Shown piece after piece: positions 1 to 8,638 of a DNA stretch of 23,591 nucleotides. The first letter of the stretch is position 1, and each line of letters opens with the position of its first letter. The translations under genes and the position numbers were made by a program. Origin of the DNA: Candidatus Cloacimonas sp. SDB (lineage in GTDB: Bacteria > Cloacimonadota > Cloacimonadia > Cloacimonadales > TCS61); contig LKUH01000316.1 in assembly GCA_001412425.1 (NCBI GenBank), forward strand, positions 1 through 23,591, written 5' to 3'. The notes under the pieces were generated by a model. The model was not told the DNA's origin. It saw only the letters and a program-made list of their open reading frames with translations, and did no database searches.

Positions 1-46
1 ACCGATTCTATAAATTACTTGGACAAAAAAAGAGCTTTTAAAAAAT

Positions 47-62
47 TATAATTAATTATAAT
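47..62 (+). promoter_or_regulatory. possible -10 region(s) for valS
   Basis: Two perfect copies of TATAAT lie at 47-52 and 57-62, inside a tandem 10-base repeat (TTATAATTAA at 46-55 and 56-65). No good -35 lies at normal spacing: the best, TGGACA at 20-25, is 21 bases from the first -10. The valS ribosome-binding site (AAGAGGT, 64-70) follows at once, so a start from the second -10 would give a very short leader. The sequence before base 1 is not visible. Confidence 0.25.
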
Positions 63-75
63 TAAGAGGTTAATT

Positions 76-2766
76 ATGGAAATAAATAAAAATTATGAAC
101 CACAAAAAATTGAAAAAAAATGGTACAGATTCTGGCTCGATAAGGGTTATTTCACACCCGATATCGATCTTGATTCCAAACCCTATACCATTCTCATCCC
201 GCCGCCCAATGTAACTGGAATTTTGCATATGGGTCACGTTCTTAACAACACCTTGCAGGATGTAATGATAAGATACAAAAGGATGACCGGTATACCCACC
301 CTCTGGATCCCGGGTGTGGATCATGCCGGAATTGCAACTCAGAATGTTGTCGAAAGAGAACTGGCCAAAGAAGGAAAAACCAGACACGATATTGGCAGAG
401 AAGCTTTGATTGACAGAGTCTGGAAATGGAAAGAAGAAAAGGGCAACAGGATCATAGAACAGTTAAAACAACTCGGTTGTTCCTGTGACTGGACCAGACA
501 GCGATTTACTATGGATGAAGGCCTTTCAGATGCAGTGCAGGAAGTTTTTATCAGCCTCTATGACAAAGGTTTGATCTATAAAGGAAAACGTATCATTAAC
601 TGGTGCCCACGCTGTGTTACCGCTCTGGCGAATGACGAAGTAGAATATGAGCAATCAGCCGGCCATCTCTGGCATATAAAATACCCACTAGCAATTCCCT
701 GTATCGTTAATTCCAAAAAAATTGATTATTTAACGGTCGCTACCACCCGTCCCGAAACCTTGCTGGGAGATACAGCTCTGGCAGTTAATCCCAATGATGA
801 CAGGTATAAAGATCTGATTGGAAAAACCGTGAAGCTGCCTTTGACCGATCGCGAAATCCCCATTATTGCTGATGATTATGTGGATATGGAATTCGGTAGT
901 GGATGTGTTAAGATCACACCTGCGCATGATCCTAATGATTATGAGGTGGGCTTGCGGCATAATCTGGATCAATTGCTGATTATGGATGAACATGGCATTA
1001 TGAACAAAACAGCCGGAAAAGAATTTAACGGGCTAAATCGCTTTGATTGTCGCATAAAAATAGTCAAAATGCTGGAAGAAAAGCAGTTGATAGATTTTAT
1101 TGAGGATCATGATCACTCTGTAGGACAGTGCTACCGCTGCGATACCGTTATCGAGCCATATCTTTCCGATCAATGGTTCGTTAAAATGAAACCACTGGCT
1201 AAAAGAGCTATTGAAGTTGTTAAAACTGGAAATATTAAATTCCAGCCTGAACGCTGGACGAAAGTCTACTATCACTGGATGGAAAATGTCCGGGACTGGT
1301 GTATTTCCCGACAGATCTGGTGGGGACACAGAATTCCGGCTTATTATTGTGAATCATGCCATAAACTGATTGTAGCAAAGGAAGCTCCTGATATTTGTCC
1401 TGACTGCGGAAATGATAAATTCAGACAGGACGAAGATGTGCTGGATACCTGGTTCAGCAGCTGGCTATGGCCTTTCAGCACCATGGGCTGGCCTCGAAAA
1501 ACTCCGGAATTGGAATACTTTCTGCCGACAAATCTGCTGATCACTGAACCGGGAATTATCTATCTCTGGGTCGCCAGAATGATTATGAGTACACTTGAGT
1601 TTATGGACAAGATTCCCTTCGATACCGTACTTCTTCATGGTATGGTTCTGGATGATGAGGGTAAAAAAATGAGCAAGTCACTGGGAAATTCACCTGACCC
1701 TATCCACATTATTGAGGAATACGGCGCAGATGCCCTCCGTTTCAGCATGATATTCAATACACCCAAAGGACAGGACAGTTGTTATTCCAATTCAATTCTG
1801 GAAACTGGCAGGAATTTTGCCAATAAAATCTGGAACGCTTACAGATTCATAATGATGAATGTAGAACAAATTGGCGATATCCCCAGCTCAATTATAAATT
1901 CTGGACTGAATCCCGATCAGATGGAATTAGCTGATAAATGGATTTACAGCAGATTAAATCAGGTTATTATGGAAGTGACAAAACATCTGGAAAATCTGCG
2001 AATGAATGATGCTGCTTCTATCCTGATGGATTTCATCTGGAAAGAATTCTGCAGCTGGTATCTGGAATTATCAAAAGACCGGATTTATAACCAGAATGAC
2101 ATAGAGGGTCAATTGACTGCCAAATATGTTCTACTGGATGTTTTTCAGACTTCCATGCGACTGCTTCAACCCTTTATGCCTTTTATTTCCGAGGAGATCT
2201 GGCAGGGGATCAAAACTCATTTCCCCTTAAAAAGTGAAAGCATCATCATAGCCGATTTTCCTCAATCAGATCCCCAAAAAATCGAAGAGAATATTGATAA
2301 AGACATGTTACTGATCCAAAATGCTATTGTTGCTATCAGAAATTTAAGAAAACAGGTTAATCTCAATCCTGGAAAAGAGATCGATATAGCTATTAAATTA
2401 GCTGATAATGAACAAATTGAGCTTTTTAAAATTTATGGAAATTATTTTACTAAACTTGCCAGGGTTAAGAACCTGAACCTTTCCACAAACCTAACTAAAC
2501 CTGCTTCCAGCATTGCTTCTGTAGTTCAGAATATAGAGATCTATCTTCCTCTGGAAGGTTTGATAGACCTTTCCAAAGAAAAAGAAAAACTGCTGAAACA
2601 ATATTCCAAACTTGAGAAGGAACTTCAGGTCATTAACTCTAAATTGCATAATGAGAAATTCTTAACAAATGCACCTGAACAAATCGTTGAAAAAGAAAGA
2701 GATAAATTTGAAGAGATAAAAATAAAAGTTAATAAAACTGCTGCTTTGATTAATGATCTGAAATGA
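76..2766 (+). CDS. valS: valyl-tRNA synthetase
   Basis: Class I aminoacyl-tRNA synthetase that charges tRNA-Val in the cytoplasm and edits mischarged threonine. The 896-residue length is normal for bacterial ValRS. The HIGH-type motif reads HMGH at residues 51-54, after PPPNVTG. The ATP loop KMSKS is at 531-535 in the ValRS context GKKMSKSLGNSPDP. Cysteine pairs CPRC and CESC/CPDC look like the zinc knuckles of the family, and DVLDTWFSSWLWPFS before KMSKS is typical of ValRS rather than IleRS. The last 65 or so residues are charged and helical, as expected for the tRNA-binding coiled-coil tail. The ATG is preceded by AAGAGGT at 64-70. It leads a plus-strand run, with the next gene 13 bases downstream. 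Identity is secure. Confidence 0.98.
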   Translation: MEINKNYEPQKIEKKWYRFWLDKGYFTPDIDLDSKPYTILIPPPNVTGILHMGHVLNNTLQDVMIRYKRMTGIPTLWIPGVDHAGIATQNVVERELAKEGKTRHDIGREALIDRVWKWKEEKGNRIIEQLKQLGCSCDWTRQRFTMDEGLSDAVQEVFISLYDKGLIYKGKRIINWCPRCVTALANDEVEYEQSAGHLWHIKYPLAIPCIVNSKKIDYLTVATTRPETLLGDTALAVNPNDDRYKDLIGKTVKLPLTDREIPIIADDYVDMEFGSGCVKITPAHDPNDYEVGLRHNLDQLLIMDEHGIMNKTAGKEFNGLNRFDCRIKIVKMLEEKQLIDFIEDHDHSVGQCYRCDTVIEPYLSDQWFVKMKPLAKRAIEVVKTGNIKFQPERWTKVYYHWMENVRDWCISRQIWWGHRIPAYYCESCHKLIVAKEAPDICPDCGNDKFRQDEDVLDTWFSSWLWPFSTMGWPRKTPELEYFLPTNLLITEPGIIYLWVARMIMSTLEFMDKIPFDTVLLHGMVLDDEGKKMSKSLGNSPDPIHIIEEYGADALRFSMIFNTPKGQDSCYSNSILETGRNFANKIWNAYRFIMMNVEQIGDIPSSIINSGLNPDQMELADKWIYSRLNQVIMEVTKHLENLRMNDAASILMDFIWKEFCSWYLELSKDRIYNQNDIEGQLTAKYVLLDVFQTSMRLLQPFMPFISEEIWQGIKTHFPLKSESIIIADFPQSDPQKIEENIDKDMLLIQNAIVAIRNLRKQVNLNPGKEIDIAIKLADNEQIELFKIYGNYFTKLARVKNLNLSTNLTKPASSIASVVQNIEIYLPLEGLIDLSKEKEKLLKQYSKLEKELQVINSKLHNEKFLTNAPEQIVEKERDKFEEIKIKVNKTAALINDLK

Positions 2767-2779
2767 TCTGGAGGTATCC

Positions 2780-3295
2780 ATGAAACAAACACCCGAAATA
2801 AAAACAGAAGCCGAAAAGGAAATTTTAGTAGCCGATGATCAAATTGATGATTTAAAACTAAAATTTTATGAGATTTTACGAAAACGCATCAACAGATTTG
2901 TTACCGGTTTTGCCGGTGAATATGGCAATAAATTTACCGGTTATCTGCTGGCACTTCCTGACTTTTTTATTCTTCTGCTGCGGCTTGCAGCAGATAAAAG
3001 AGTAACTTCCTCGCAAAAAATGTTTGTCGGTGGAATTATCGCTTATGTCATGTTACCCATCGATATAATACCGGATTTCATTCCCTTCATAGGATATATT
3101 GACGATCTTGTGCTGGTAGTTTACGGACTTAATCTGATCCTGAATGAAGTTGATAAACAGATCATCATCGACAATTGGAGTGGGGAAGAAAATGTACTTG
3201 AATTGCTGAGTAAAGTAACTTCTACTGCCGAAAAGTTTCTGGACCGGAATTTTCTAAAAAAGATCCAGAGATGGATCAGTAATTTAAGAAAATGA
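2780..3295 (+). CDS. DUF1232 (YkvA-like) membrane protein
   Basis: This 171-residue protein has one DUF1232/YkvA domain at about residues 80-120. Its hallmark is the stretch LPIDIIPDFIPFIGYIDDL at 92-110, inside a hydrophobic region. The N-terminal 45 residues are charged and probably cytoplasmic. The family is widespread and membrane-associated, but I know of no established biochemical function. It starts at ATG with GGAGG at 2770-2774, 13 bases after valS. Its TGA stop overlaps the rdgB ATG (ATGA at 3292-3295), so the two are probably translationally coupled. The family call is firm; the role is unknown. Confidence 0.85.
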   Translation: MKQTPEIKTEAEKEILVADDQIDDLKLKFYEILRKRINRFVTGFAGEYGNKFTGYLLALPDFFILLLRLAADKRVTSSQKMFVGGIIAYVMLPIDIIPDFIPFIGYIDDLVLVVYGLNLILNEVDKQIIIDNWSGEENVLELLSKVTSTAEKFLDRNFLKKIQRWISNLRK

Positions 3296-3888
3296 AGCTG
3301 CTGCTTGCCACCAGGAACAGAGATAAAATCAGTGAGATAGAAGAAATTCTCTGCGGGCTTAGCCTGGAGATCCTCACTTACAATAATTTTCCCGATTTGC
3401 CGGAAGTTATTGAAAATAAAGACACTCTGGCAGGAAATGCTGAAAAAAAAGCACTAGAATCAGCAGAATTTTCCGGAATCCCTACTATAGCAGACGATAC
3501 AGGCCTTTTTGTGGAAGCCCTGAAGGGTGCTCCCGGAGTTTATTCCTCCAGATATGCCGGTGAAAACTGCAGCTATAAAGATAATAGAGTTAAATTGCTT
3601 TCCGAAATGAAAGGAATTACTAACCGAAAAGCTCAATTTAAAACAGTTGTTGCTTTTGCTTTTCCCGGTAAAGTGATAGCTACAACAGAAGGAATTGTTG
3701 AAGGTGAAATAACAGAACAAGAAATAGGCGACCGGGGATTTGGTTATGACAGTATCTTCAGAGCCCAGGAAACAGGCAGGACCTATGCCGAAATGTCGGA
3801 TAAAGAAAAAAACACGATCAGCCACAGGGCAAGAGCACTACAAAAGATCATTCCGAAAATTATTTCACACAATTCAGATAAAAAATAA
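3292..3888 (+). CDS. rdgB: RdgB/HAM1 non-canonical purine NTP pyrophosphatase
   Basis: Hydrolyses dITP, ITP and XTP to the monophosphates and pyrophosphate, keeping deaminated purines out of DNA and RNA. The 198-residue length is standard. The N-terminal signature T7-x-N9-x2-K12-x2-E15 is present (ATRNRDKISE). The catalytic acidic pair is D68-D69 in IADDTGLFVEAL, followed by GAPGVYSSRYAG. The later substrate motifs GFGYDSIF and SHRARAL are intact. The ATG overlaps the previous stop codon and has no separate strong Shine-Dalgarno, which fits coupling. Its own TAA overlaps the AAGGAG site of the next gene. All family motifs are intact. Confidence 0.96.
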   Translation: MKLLLATRNRDKISEIEEILCGLSLEILTYNNFPDLPEVIENKDTLAGNAEKKALESAEFSGIPTIADDTGLFVEALKGAPGVYSSRYAGENCSYKDNRVKLLSEMKGITNRKAQFKTVVAFAFPGKVIATTEGIVEGEITEQEIGDRGFGYDSIFRAQETGRTYAEMSDKEKNTISHRARALQKIIPKIISHNSDKK

Positions 3889-3897
3889 GGAGTCAAA

Positions 3898-5250
3898 ATG
3901 GTAAATCCGCAAATTTTTAGAGCTTACGATATTCGTGGAATTGTTGATAAAGATCTTACAGATGAATCTTTATATTTAATTGGAAAAGGATTTGGCACGA
4001 TTTTAAAGAAAAAAGGATTGAAAAATGCTGTTATTGCAGGCGATGCCAGACTCAGCACACCCCGCTTTAAAAACAAGTTTATTAAAGGTTTGCTGGAAAC
4101 AGGAATAGATGTTATCGATGTAGGTATAATGGCTACACCCGTATTGTATTACTCAATCTGGAAACTCAAAACTGACGCTGGTATCATGATCACCGCCAGT
4201 CATAATCCTTCCGAATACAATGGGATCAAACTCAATCTGGGATTACAGAGTTTTTACGGAGATCAGATACAGCAGCTGCTGAAGACTATTCAGAAAGGCG
4301 AATTTGTTTCCGGTAACGGTAAATTAACTACAAATAATCAAATAGATCAACTCTATATGGACTACATAGTCCAGAATATTAAACTGGAAAGACCTGTAAA
4401 AGTAATAGTTGATGCCGGTAACGGCGCAGGGGGACCTTATCTTCCCAGAATTTTAAGAAGACTGGGTTGTGAAGTGGAAGAAATGTATTGTGAGCCTGAC
4501 GGTACTTTCCCCAATCATCATCCCGATCCCACCATAGAGAAAAATATGCAGGATCTCATTAAAGCAGTAAAAAATTCTGATGCTGAAGTTGGTCTTGGGC
4601 TGGATGGAGACGCAGACCGGATTGGAGTCATAGATGAAAACGGGAAAATGCTATATGGTGATCAGATCCTGAATATTATCGTCAGAGATTTTCTGAAAGA
4701 TAATAAAGGTGAAAGCATAATTGCTGATGTAAAATGTTCCAAAAATCTTTTTGATGATATCGAGAAACAAGGCGGAAATCCCATTATGTATAAAACCGGT
4801 CACGCCAATATTAAGGATAAGATGCAGGAATTAGGTTTGAAAGTCAGCGGTGAAATGAGTGGCCATATTTTCCTGAAGGACAGATTCCTGGGCTTTGATG
4901 ACGCGATCTATGTTTCCTGCCGTTTTGTTGAGATAATGTCTAAAACTGATCTTCCGGTCAGCACATTTCTAGCCGATCAGCCTAAAATGTTCAACACTCC
5001 GGAAATCCATATTAAAAGCACCGATGACGAAAAATTCCAGGTTGTGGAAAAAGTGCGTGATTCCTTTCAGAAAGAAGGATATGATGTTAATGACATTGAT
5101 GGCATGCGGATAACATTTCCTGACGGCTGGGGACTTTGCCGTGCCTCCAATACAACACCTGTTTTGGTGCTGAGATTTGAAGCTGAAACTGAGAAAAGGT
5201 TGAATGAAATAAGAGATTTGATCGAAACCAGAATCAAAAAATTCCTCTAA
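3898..5250 (+). CDS. manB: phosphomannomutase/phosphoglucomutase (AlgC/ManB type)
   Basis: Alpha-D-phosphohexomutase that interconverts 1- and 6-phosphates of mannose and/or glucose, feeding nucleotide sugars for LPS and other surface glycans. All four domain signatures are present in 450 residues: FRAYDIRG (8-14), the phosphoserine loop TASHNP with S101, the metal loop GLDGDADR with D236, D238 and D240, the sugar loop GEMSGH (318-323), and the phosphate loop RASNTTPVLVLR starting at R415. That last loop matches PMM/PGM enzymes rather than phosphoglucosamine mutase GlmM, whose loop normally reads R-x-SGTEP. The start ATG has AAGGAG at 3887-3892, overlapping the rdgB stop. Substrate preference between mannose and glucose cannot be decided from sequence. 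waaA in the same window fits a role in envelope sugar supply. Confidence 0.94.
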   Translation: MVNPQIFRAYDIRGIVDKDLTDESLYLIGKGFGTILKKKGLKNAVIAGDARLSTPRFKNKFIKGLLETGIDVIDVGIMATPVLYYSIWKLKTDAGIMITASHNPSEYNGIKLNLGLQSFYGDQIQQLLKTIQKGEFVSGNGKLTTNNQIDQLYMDYIVQNIKLERPVKVIVDAGNGAGGPYLPRILRRLGCEVEEMYCEPDGTFPNHHPDPTIEKNMQDLIKAVKNSDAEVGLGLDGDADRIGVIDENGKMLYGDQILNIIVRDFLKDNKGESIIADVKCSKNLFDDIEKQGGNPIMYKTGHANIKDKMQELGLKVSGEMSGHIFLKDRFLGFDDAIYVSCRFVEIMSKTDLPVSTFLADQPKMFNTPEIHIKSTDDEKFQVVEKVRDSFQKEGYDVNDIDGMRITFPDGWGLCRASNTTPVLVLRFEAETEKRLNEIRDLIETRIKKFL

Positions 5251-5269
5251 AACAAGCTTTTCCCACTGC

Positions 5270-6040
5270 ATGAAAAAGTATAAGAAGAACTGGGACAGTT
5301 TTGCAGATTATTATGATTGGGAATTTGACCTTTTCTGTTCCCAACAGCAGAAAGATGTTGAGCTCTGGCTTGATCTGGCACAAGAGATTGGTGATCCCAT
5401 CCTGGAATTAGCCTGTGGTAGCGGAAGAATAACAATTCCTCTTGCCCAGGCAGGATACAGGATTACAGGGCTGGATTATTCGCCTGAAATGCTGAAGATG
5501 CTTTCCAATAAATCTGCCCAACTGAAAAATTTAACAATTCTGAACTCTGATATGGTCAATTTTCAATTGGAAGATCGATTTAAGTTTATTTTTATCAGTT
5601 ATTCTTCCTTTCAGCAGCTGTTGAAAGAAAAAGATCAGATCGCCTGTCTGAAAAATATTCATAGACATTTAAGGAAAGATGGAATTTTGGCAATGGATAT
5701 TGGCAGAAAGATCTGTGAAGGTGAAGATATTACCCAATTCAAGCATCTCTACACCGCTTTTTATCCTGAAGATGATTCTACAGTATCTATGTTCACTTCT
5801 TATAAAACTGACAGAAAACGAATGATCAGATACTGGACAGACAAATATCTTAAGTATTATAAAAATGGGCAGAAAGAAACATATATCAATCAAATAGCCT
5901 TGAGAGAATGTGATTTGAATTATATGCAGGATTTATTTCGGTTAACAGGTTTCAAAATTATTGAAGTTTATGGTTCCTTTCGAAAAGATCCTTTGATCTC
6001 AGAATCAAATAATGCTATTTATATTGCTAAAAGAATTTAA
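5270..6040 (+). CDS. class I SAM-dependent methyltransferase, substrate unknown
   Basis: A 256-residue Rossmann-fold methyltransferase. Motif I reads ELACGSGRITIPLAQAG at about residues 47-63. It is followed by the acidic strand end GLDYSPEML, which binds the SAM ribose, then NSDMVNF and an IFISYSSFQQL motif IV region like that of the Methyltransf_25 group. The C-terminal half carries many aromatic and charged residues and ends near EVYGSFRKDPLI, as in small-molecule methyltransferases. It begins 19 bases after manB with no obvious Shine-Dalgarno, so it may rely on read-through translation. It is last in the plus-strand run. The stop codon overlaps the stop of the opposite-strand NusG-II gene by three bases. 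The fold is certain; the substrate is not predictable. Confidence 0.88.
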   Translation: MKKYKKNWDSFADYYDWEFDLFCSQQQKDVELWLDLAQEIGDPILELACGSGRITIPLAQAGYRITGLDYSPEMLKMLSNKSAQLKNLTILNSDMVNFQLEDRFKFIFISYSSFQQLLKEKDQIACLKNIHRHLRKDGILAMDIGRKICEGEDITQFKHLYTAFYPEDDSTVSMFTSYKTDRKRMIRYWTDKYLKYYKNGQKETYINQIALRECDLNYMQDLFRLTGFKIIEVYGSFRKDPLISESNNAIYIAKRI

Positions 6041-6076
6041 CTTGTAATAAGTGCGGGCTCTTTTAATTTTTTGCTG
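6029..6076 (+). terminator. weak possible terminator at the convergent junction
   Basis: The plus strand can pair AAAAGA (6029-6034) with TCTTTT (6059-6064) and, inside this, ACTT (6040-6043) with AAGT (6049-6052). A T-rich tract runs through 6061-6072. The stem is broken and AT-rich, so it is only a tentative terminator for the plus-strand run. I see no stronger hairpin between the converging genes. Confidence 0.2.
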
Positions 6077-6423
6077 CTTTTTATAACTATGATTATTTCA
6101 TTGGGTACACAGACAATCGGAAGATTAGAGGTCCAGCCCTGTTTTACACAAGTTTGATTTTGACAGGTTGACTTGATAAGTCTCACCTTTTTATCCTTAA
6201 TTTCCAACACAATGCCAGGTTCGATCTCAATTATCTGTCTCTGAACAGTTAATCTGAATTTATATAATAATTGATTATGCTGGTATATGTAAACTTCAGA
6301 ATTATTATCGGGATTGGAAATTAAAATGAAAGCTAAAACAGCTGTTATCATTAAGATGCCGGCAAGGATGATATCTGCCCTGGTAACAATTTTTTTAACT
6401 ATTTGCAGATGACGTTTAATCAT
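6037..6423 (-). CDS. NusG domain II (DUF1312-like) membrane-anchored protein
   Basis: A 128-residue protein with an N-terminal membrane anchor (about residues 17-36, ILAGILMITAVLAFILIS) and one NusG_II-type beta domain outside the membrane. The family signs are the strand pattern ending GIVLEIKDKKVRL and the cysteine motif C-x4-C in STCQNQTCVKQG, followed by IVCVPNEIIIVI. From general knowledge, relatives are often found near ApbE/FMN or Gx-type membrane genes; none is seen here. It lies 8 bases after amrS and is the last gene of the minus-strand run, meeting the methyltransferase gene tail to tail with overlapping stops. It is not the transcription factor NusG, because the NGN domain is absent. 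Function unknown. Confidence 0.8.
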   Translation of the reverse strand: MIKRHLQIVKKIVTRADIILAGILMITAVLAFILISNPDNNSEVYIYQHNQLLYKFRLTVQRQIIEIEPGIVLEIKDKKVRLIKSTCQNQTCVKQGWTSNLPIVCVPNEIIIVIKSSKKLKEPALITS

Positions 6424-6431
6424 TAAGTCTT

Positions 6432-7406
6432 TCAGGCAAAATTACCATAGATTTCGGTATTACAAATAGGACATTTTCCATTAATTACATTTATAACTGT
6501 TTCATGCCCTCTTTCAACCAGAAGTTTTCCACAGCTGGGACAAAAGGTTTTGTTCTCATTATCAATATTTCCCAGATAAACATAATTTAATTTTTTCTGA
6601 GCAATATCACGAGCAAAATAGAGGGTTTTCAAGGGTGTAGGAGGTTTTTTCATTTTATAACTGGGAAAATATCTGGATATATGTAAAGGTATATTAGGGT
6701 TGATATCCGCTATAAAATCTACCAGGTCAATTATCTCACTTCCCGAATCATTTTCTCCCGGAATAATTAAATTGGTAATTTCCAGATGAGACTTCTTAGC
6801 AATGGTTTTTATAGTTTTTAAAACAGGTTCAAGAGTGCCCGAGCAGTTCTTGACATAAAAATAATCATGGATTGCTTTGAGATCAATATTCCAGGCTGAG
6901 ATATAGGGAAGTAGCTCTTTTAAGGGTTTTGGATTTATGTAACCGTTAGTTATCATAACTGTTTTTACACCATTTTCCTGCAGAAATTTTGAAGCATCTA
7001 AAACATATTCAAACCAGGTGGTCGGTTCTGTATAAGTAAAAGCTACAAAATTACAGAAATGAATTTTTGTAAGTTTAAGTAATGTCTCAGGAGTAATTTC
7101 TGTTGTTCCTACCTCTGTCTGGCTGATAGTATAATTCTGACAAAAACTGCATTTTAAATTGCAGGAATTCGGGCCCAGAGAAAGAATCTTGTCGCCTGGA
7201 AAAAAATGATATAAAGGTTTCTTCTCGATCGGATCTACATTCACTGAAACAGCTTGACCATAATTTAAAGAATAGAGAATTCCATAGATGTTCTTTCTTG
7301 CTCTGCAGAGCCCTGTTTTTTCAGGTTCTATTTTACAATAATGAGGACATAACTCACAAATTACTGTGTCATCTTTATAACGTCTAAAATATTTAGCTTC
7401 AATCAT
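6432..7406 (-). CDS. amrS: AmmeMemoRadiSam-system radical SAM enzyme
   Basis: Radical SAM protein of the AmrS family, a stand-alone relative of pyruvate formate-lyase activating enzymes. The 4Fe-4S/SAM motif is C82-x3-C86-x2-C89 (CNLKCSFC). Before it lies a conserved cysteine set C17, C20, C24 and C34 (CELCPHYCKI and GLCRARKN). A C-terminal zinc ribbon uses C289/C292 and C312/C315. This layout, together with DPIEKKPLYHFFPG, is diagnostic. The family takes its name from co-occurrence with AMMECR1 (AmrA) and MEMO (AmrB) proteins; neither is encoded here. The reaction is not known to me. The ATG lies inside the end of waaA (8-base overlap), pointing to coupling, and the NusG-II gene follows 8 bases later. 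Confidence 0.93.
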   Translation of the reverse strand: MIEAKYFRRYKDDTVICELCPHYCKIEPEKTGLCRARKNIYGILYSLNYGQAVSVNVDPIEKKPLYHFFPGDKILSLGPNSCNLKCSFCQNYTISQTEVGTTEITPETLLKLTKIHFCNFVAFTYTEPTTWFEYVLDASKFLQENGVKTVMITNGYINPKPLKELLPYISAWNIDLKAIHDYFYVKNCSGTLEPVLKTIKTIAKKSHLEITNLIIPGENDSGSEIIDLVDFIADINPNIPLHISRYFPSYKMKKPPTPLKTLYFARDIAQKKLNYVYLGNIDNENKTFCPSCGKLLVERGHETVINVINGKCPICNTEIYGNFA

Positions 7407-8616
7407 AATTAAATATTCTCTCTAAAATTTCCAGGTTCTTTTTAAGACTATCAGAATTCTTTGTCAATGTCAGTTTTGCATTAATACCCATTTTTTTTGT
7501 TTCATCTTTATTTTCGTAAAGATTTAATATATCATGGCTGAGATCCTGGGGATTTGAAATTTTTACAGCCTTCTCTTCAATGAGTTTTTCGACTGAATCC
7601 CGGCAGGAATGATAATATTTACCCATAATGATGGGAGTGGCATAAAATGCTGCTTCAAGTGGATTATGACCCCCAAAATTATAAAAACTTCCTCCAATAA
7701 TGGCAATATCTGATATAGCATAAAACATTGGAAGAATATTCATTTCATCAACAATTACCAGCCAATCGGGCTTATTTGATTCAGAATACACACTGTACTT
7801 CACATCACTGAATATCTGTTTAATTTCAGCTAATCTACTTAAATGTCGCGGAACCAGAACAGCCCTGAGGTCAGGCATCTGCGTTTTAAGCTGGCAAATA
7901 ACCTGTTTAAAGAGTTTTTCTTCACCGGGCCTGCTGCTTCCCCAGACAATGATAAAATCTTCTTTTAAATAGCCCATTTCAGCTCTTATTTTATCGGAAT
8001 CATATTCCGGCAGTTTCAGGCAAAATTTCAGGTTTTGAGTATCTTTGACATTACGGAATTTCAAGATCCTGAATCTATCAGCATCTCGAGAAGATTGGGC
8101 ATTTACAGCAATTACGCTTTTCCAGAGTGGTTTCCAGAAAAAAAGAAACCTGCGGTAAGAAGGAAAGGATCTGTCGGATATCCGGCCATTTACGATCACA
8201 ACTGGTATATTTCTTTTCTTTGCCTGTAACAACAGATTAGGCCATAATTCTGTTTCCACCAGAATGATCATTTCGGGTTCAAGCCAATTAAATATTCTTA
8301 TCATTGGTAAAAGAAAATCAAGAGGGAAATAGAATACTGATAGTTTAGGACTGATATTTTCCGCTGCCTGCTGGCCAGTAGAAGTCATAGTGGATAACAC
8401 AAAATGCCTGCTGGGAAATTTAGTTAACAGCTCTATTATCAATGGTTTTACAGCATTGACTTCACCAACAGAAGCAGCATGTATCCAGATAACTCCGGTG
8501 TAATCCAGCTTTATCCTGCCAAATCTCTCTTTTCTTTCATTACCCTTGAATTTGAAGATTAAAACAGGAAGAGAAATGAAGTAAATTATACTTAGAAACA
8601 AATTATAAATGAACAT
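7399..8616 (-). CDS. waaA: 3-deoxy-D-manno-octulosonic acid (Kdo) transferase
   Basis: Glycosyltransferase (GT30) that adds Kdo from CMP-Kdo to the lipid A precursor on the inner face of the inner membrane. Starting at ATG 8616 gives 405 residues, near the family norm. They begin with a hydrophobic anchor (MFIYNLFLSIIYFISLPVLIF). The catalytic-region motif IWIHAASVGEVNA follows, with the conserved glutamate at residue 52. Next come ETELWPNL, VNGRIS, the donor-site WGSSRPGEE, and a C-terminal GGSFYNFGGHNPLEAA. The frame stays open to a TTG at 8667, but that start has no ribosome-binding site, whereas ATG 8616 has AGGA 5 bases upstream. One gene copy does not show whether one or several Kdo units are added. 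It implies an LPS-type outer membrane. Confidence 0.95.
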   Translation of the reverse strand: MFIYNLFLSIIYFISLPVLIFKFKGNERKERFGRIKLDYTGVIWIHAASVGEVNAVKPLIIELLTKFPSRHFVLSTMTSTGQQAAENISPKLSVFYFPLDFLLPMIRIFNWLEPEMIILVETELWPNLLLQAKKRNIPVVIVNGRISDRSFPSYRRFLFFWKPLWKSVIAVNAQSSRDADRFRILKFRNVKDTQNLKFCLKLPEYDSDKIRAEMGYLKEDFIIVWGSSRPGEEKLFKQVICQLKTQMPDLRAVLVPRHLSRLAEIKQIFSDVKYSVYSESNKPDWLVIVDEMNILPMFYAISDIAIIGGSFYNFGGHNPLEAAFYATPIIMGKYYHSCRDSVEKLIEEKAVKISNPQDLSHDILNLYENKDETKKMGINAKLTLTKNSDSLKKNLEILERIFNYD

Positions 8617-8621
8617 ATTTA

Positions 8622-8625
8622 TCCT
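8622..8625 (-). promoter_or_regulatory. ribosome-binding site deciding the waaA start
   Basis: AGGA on the minus strand lies 5 bases before ATG 8616. The alternative in-frame TTG at 8667 would add 17 residues ahead of the usual hydrophobic N-terminus and has no purine-rich site upstream. This favours the shorter protein. Confidence 0.6.
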
Positions 8626-8638
8626 GAATATTTTTTTT

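Noticed and set aside
1..75. T-box or other tRNA-sensing leader before valS
   Set aside because: Only 75 bases are visible and they hold no T-box core (no AGGGTGG-like element), only AT-rich repeats and a ribosome-binding site.
70..387. Minus-strand frame at the start of valS
   Set aside because: It is antisense to the conserved HIGH-motif region of ValRS; nothing in it looks like a protein family.
6037..6423. Transcription antiterminator NusG
   Set aside because: Only a NusG-domain-II-like beta domain with a membrane anchor is present; the RNA-polymerase-binding NGN domain is missing.
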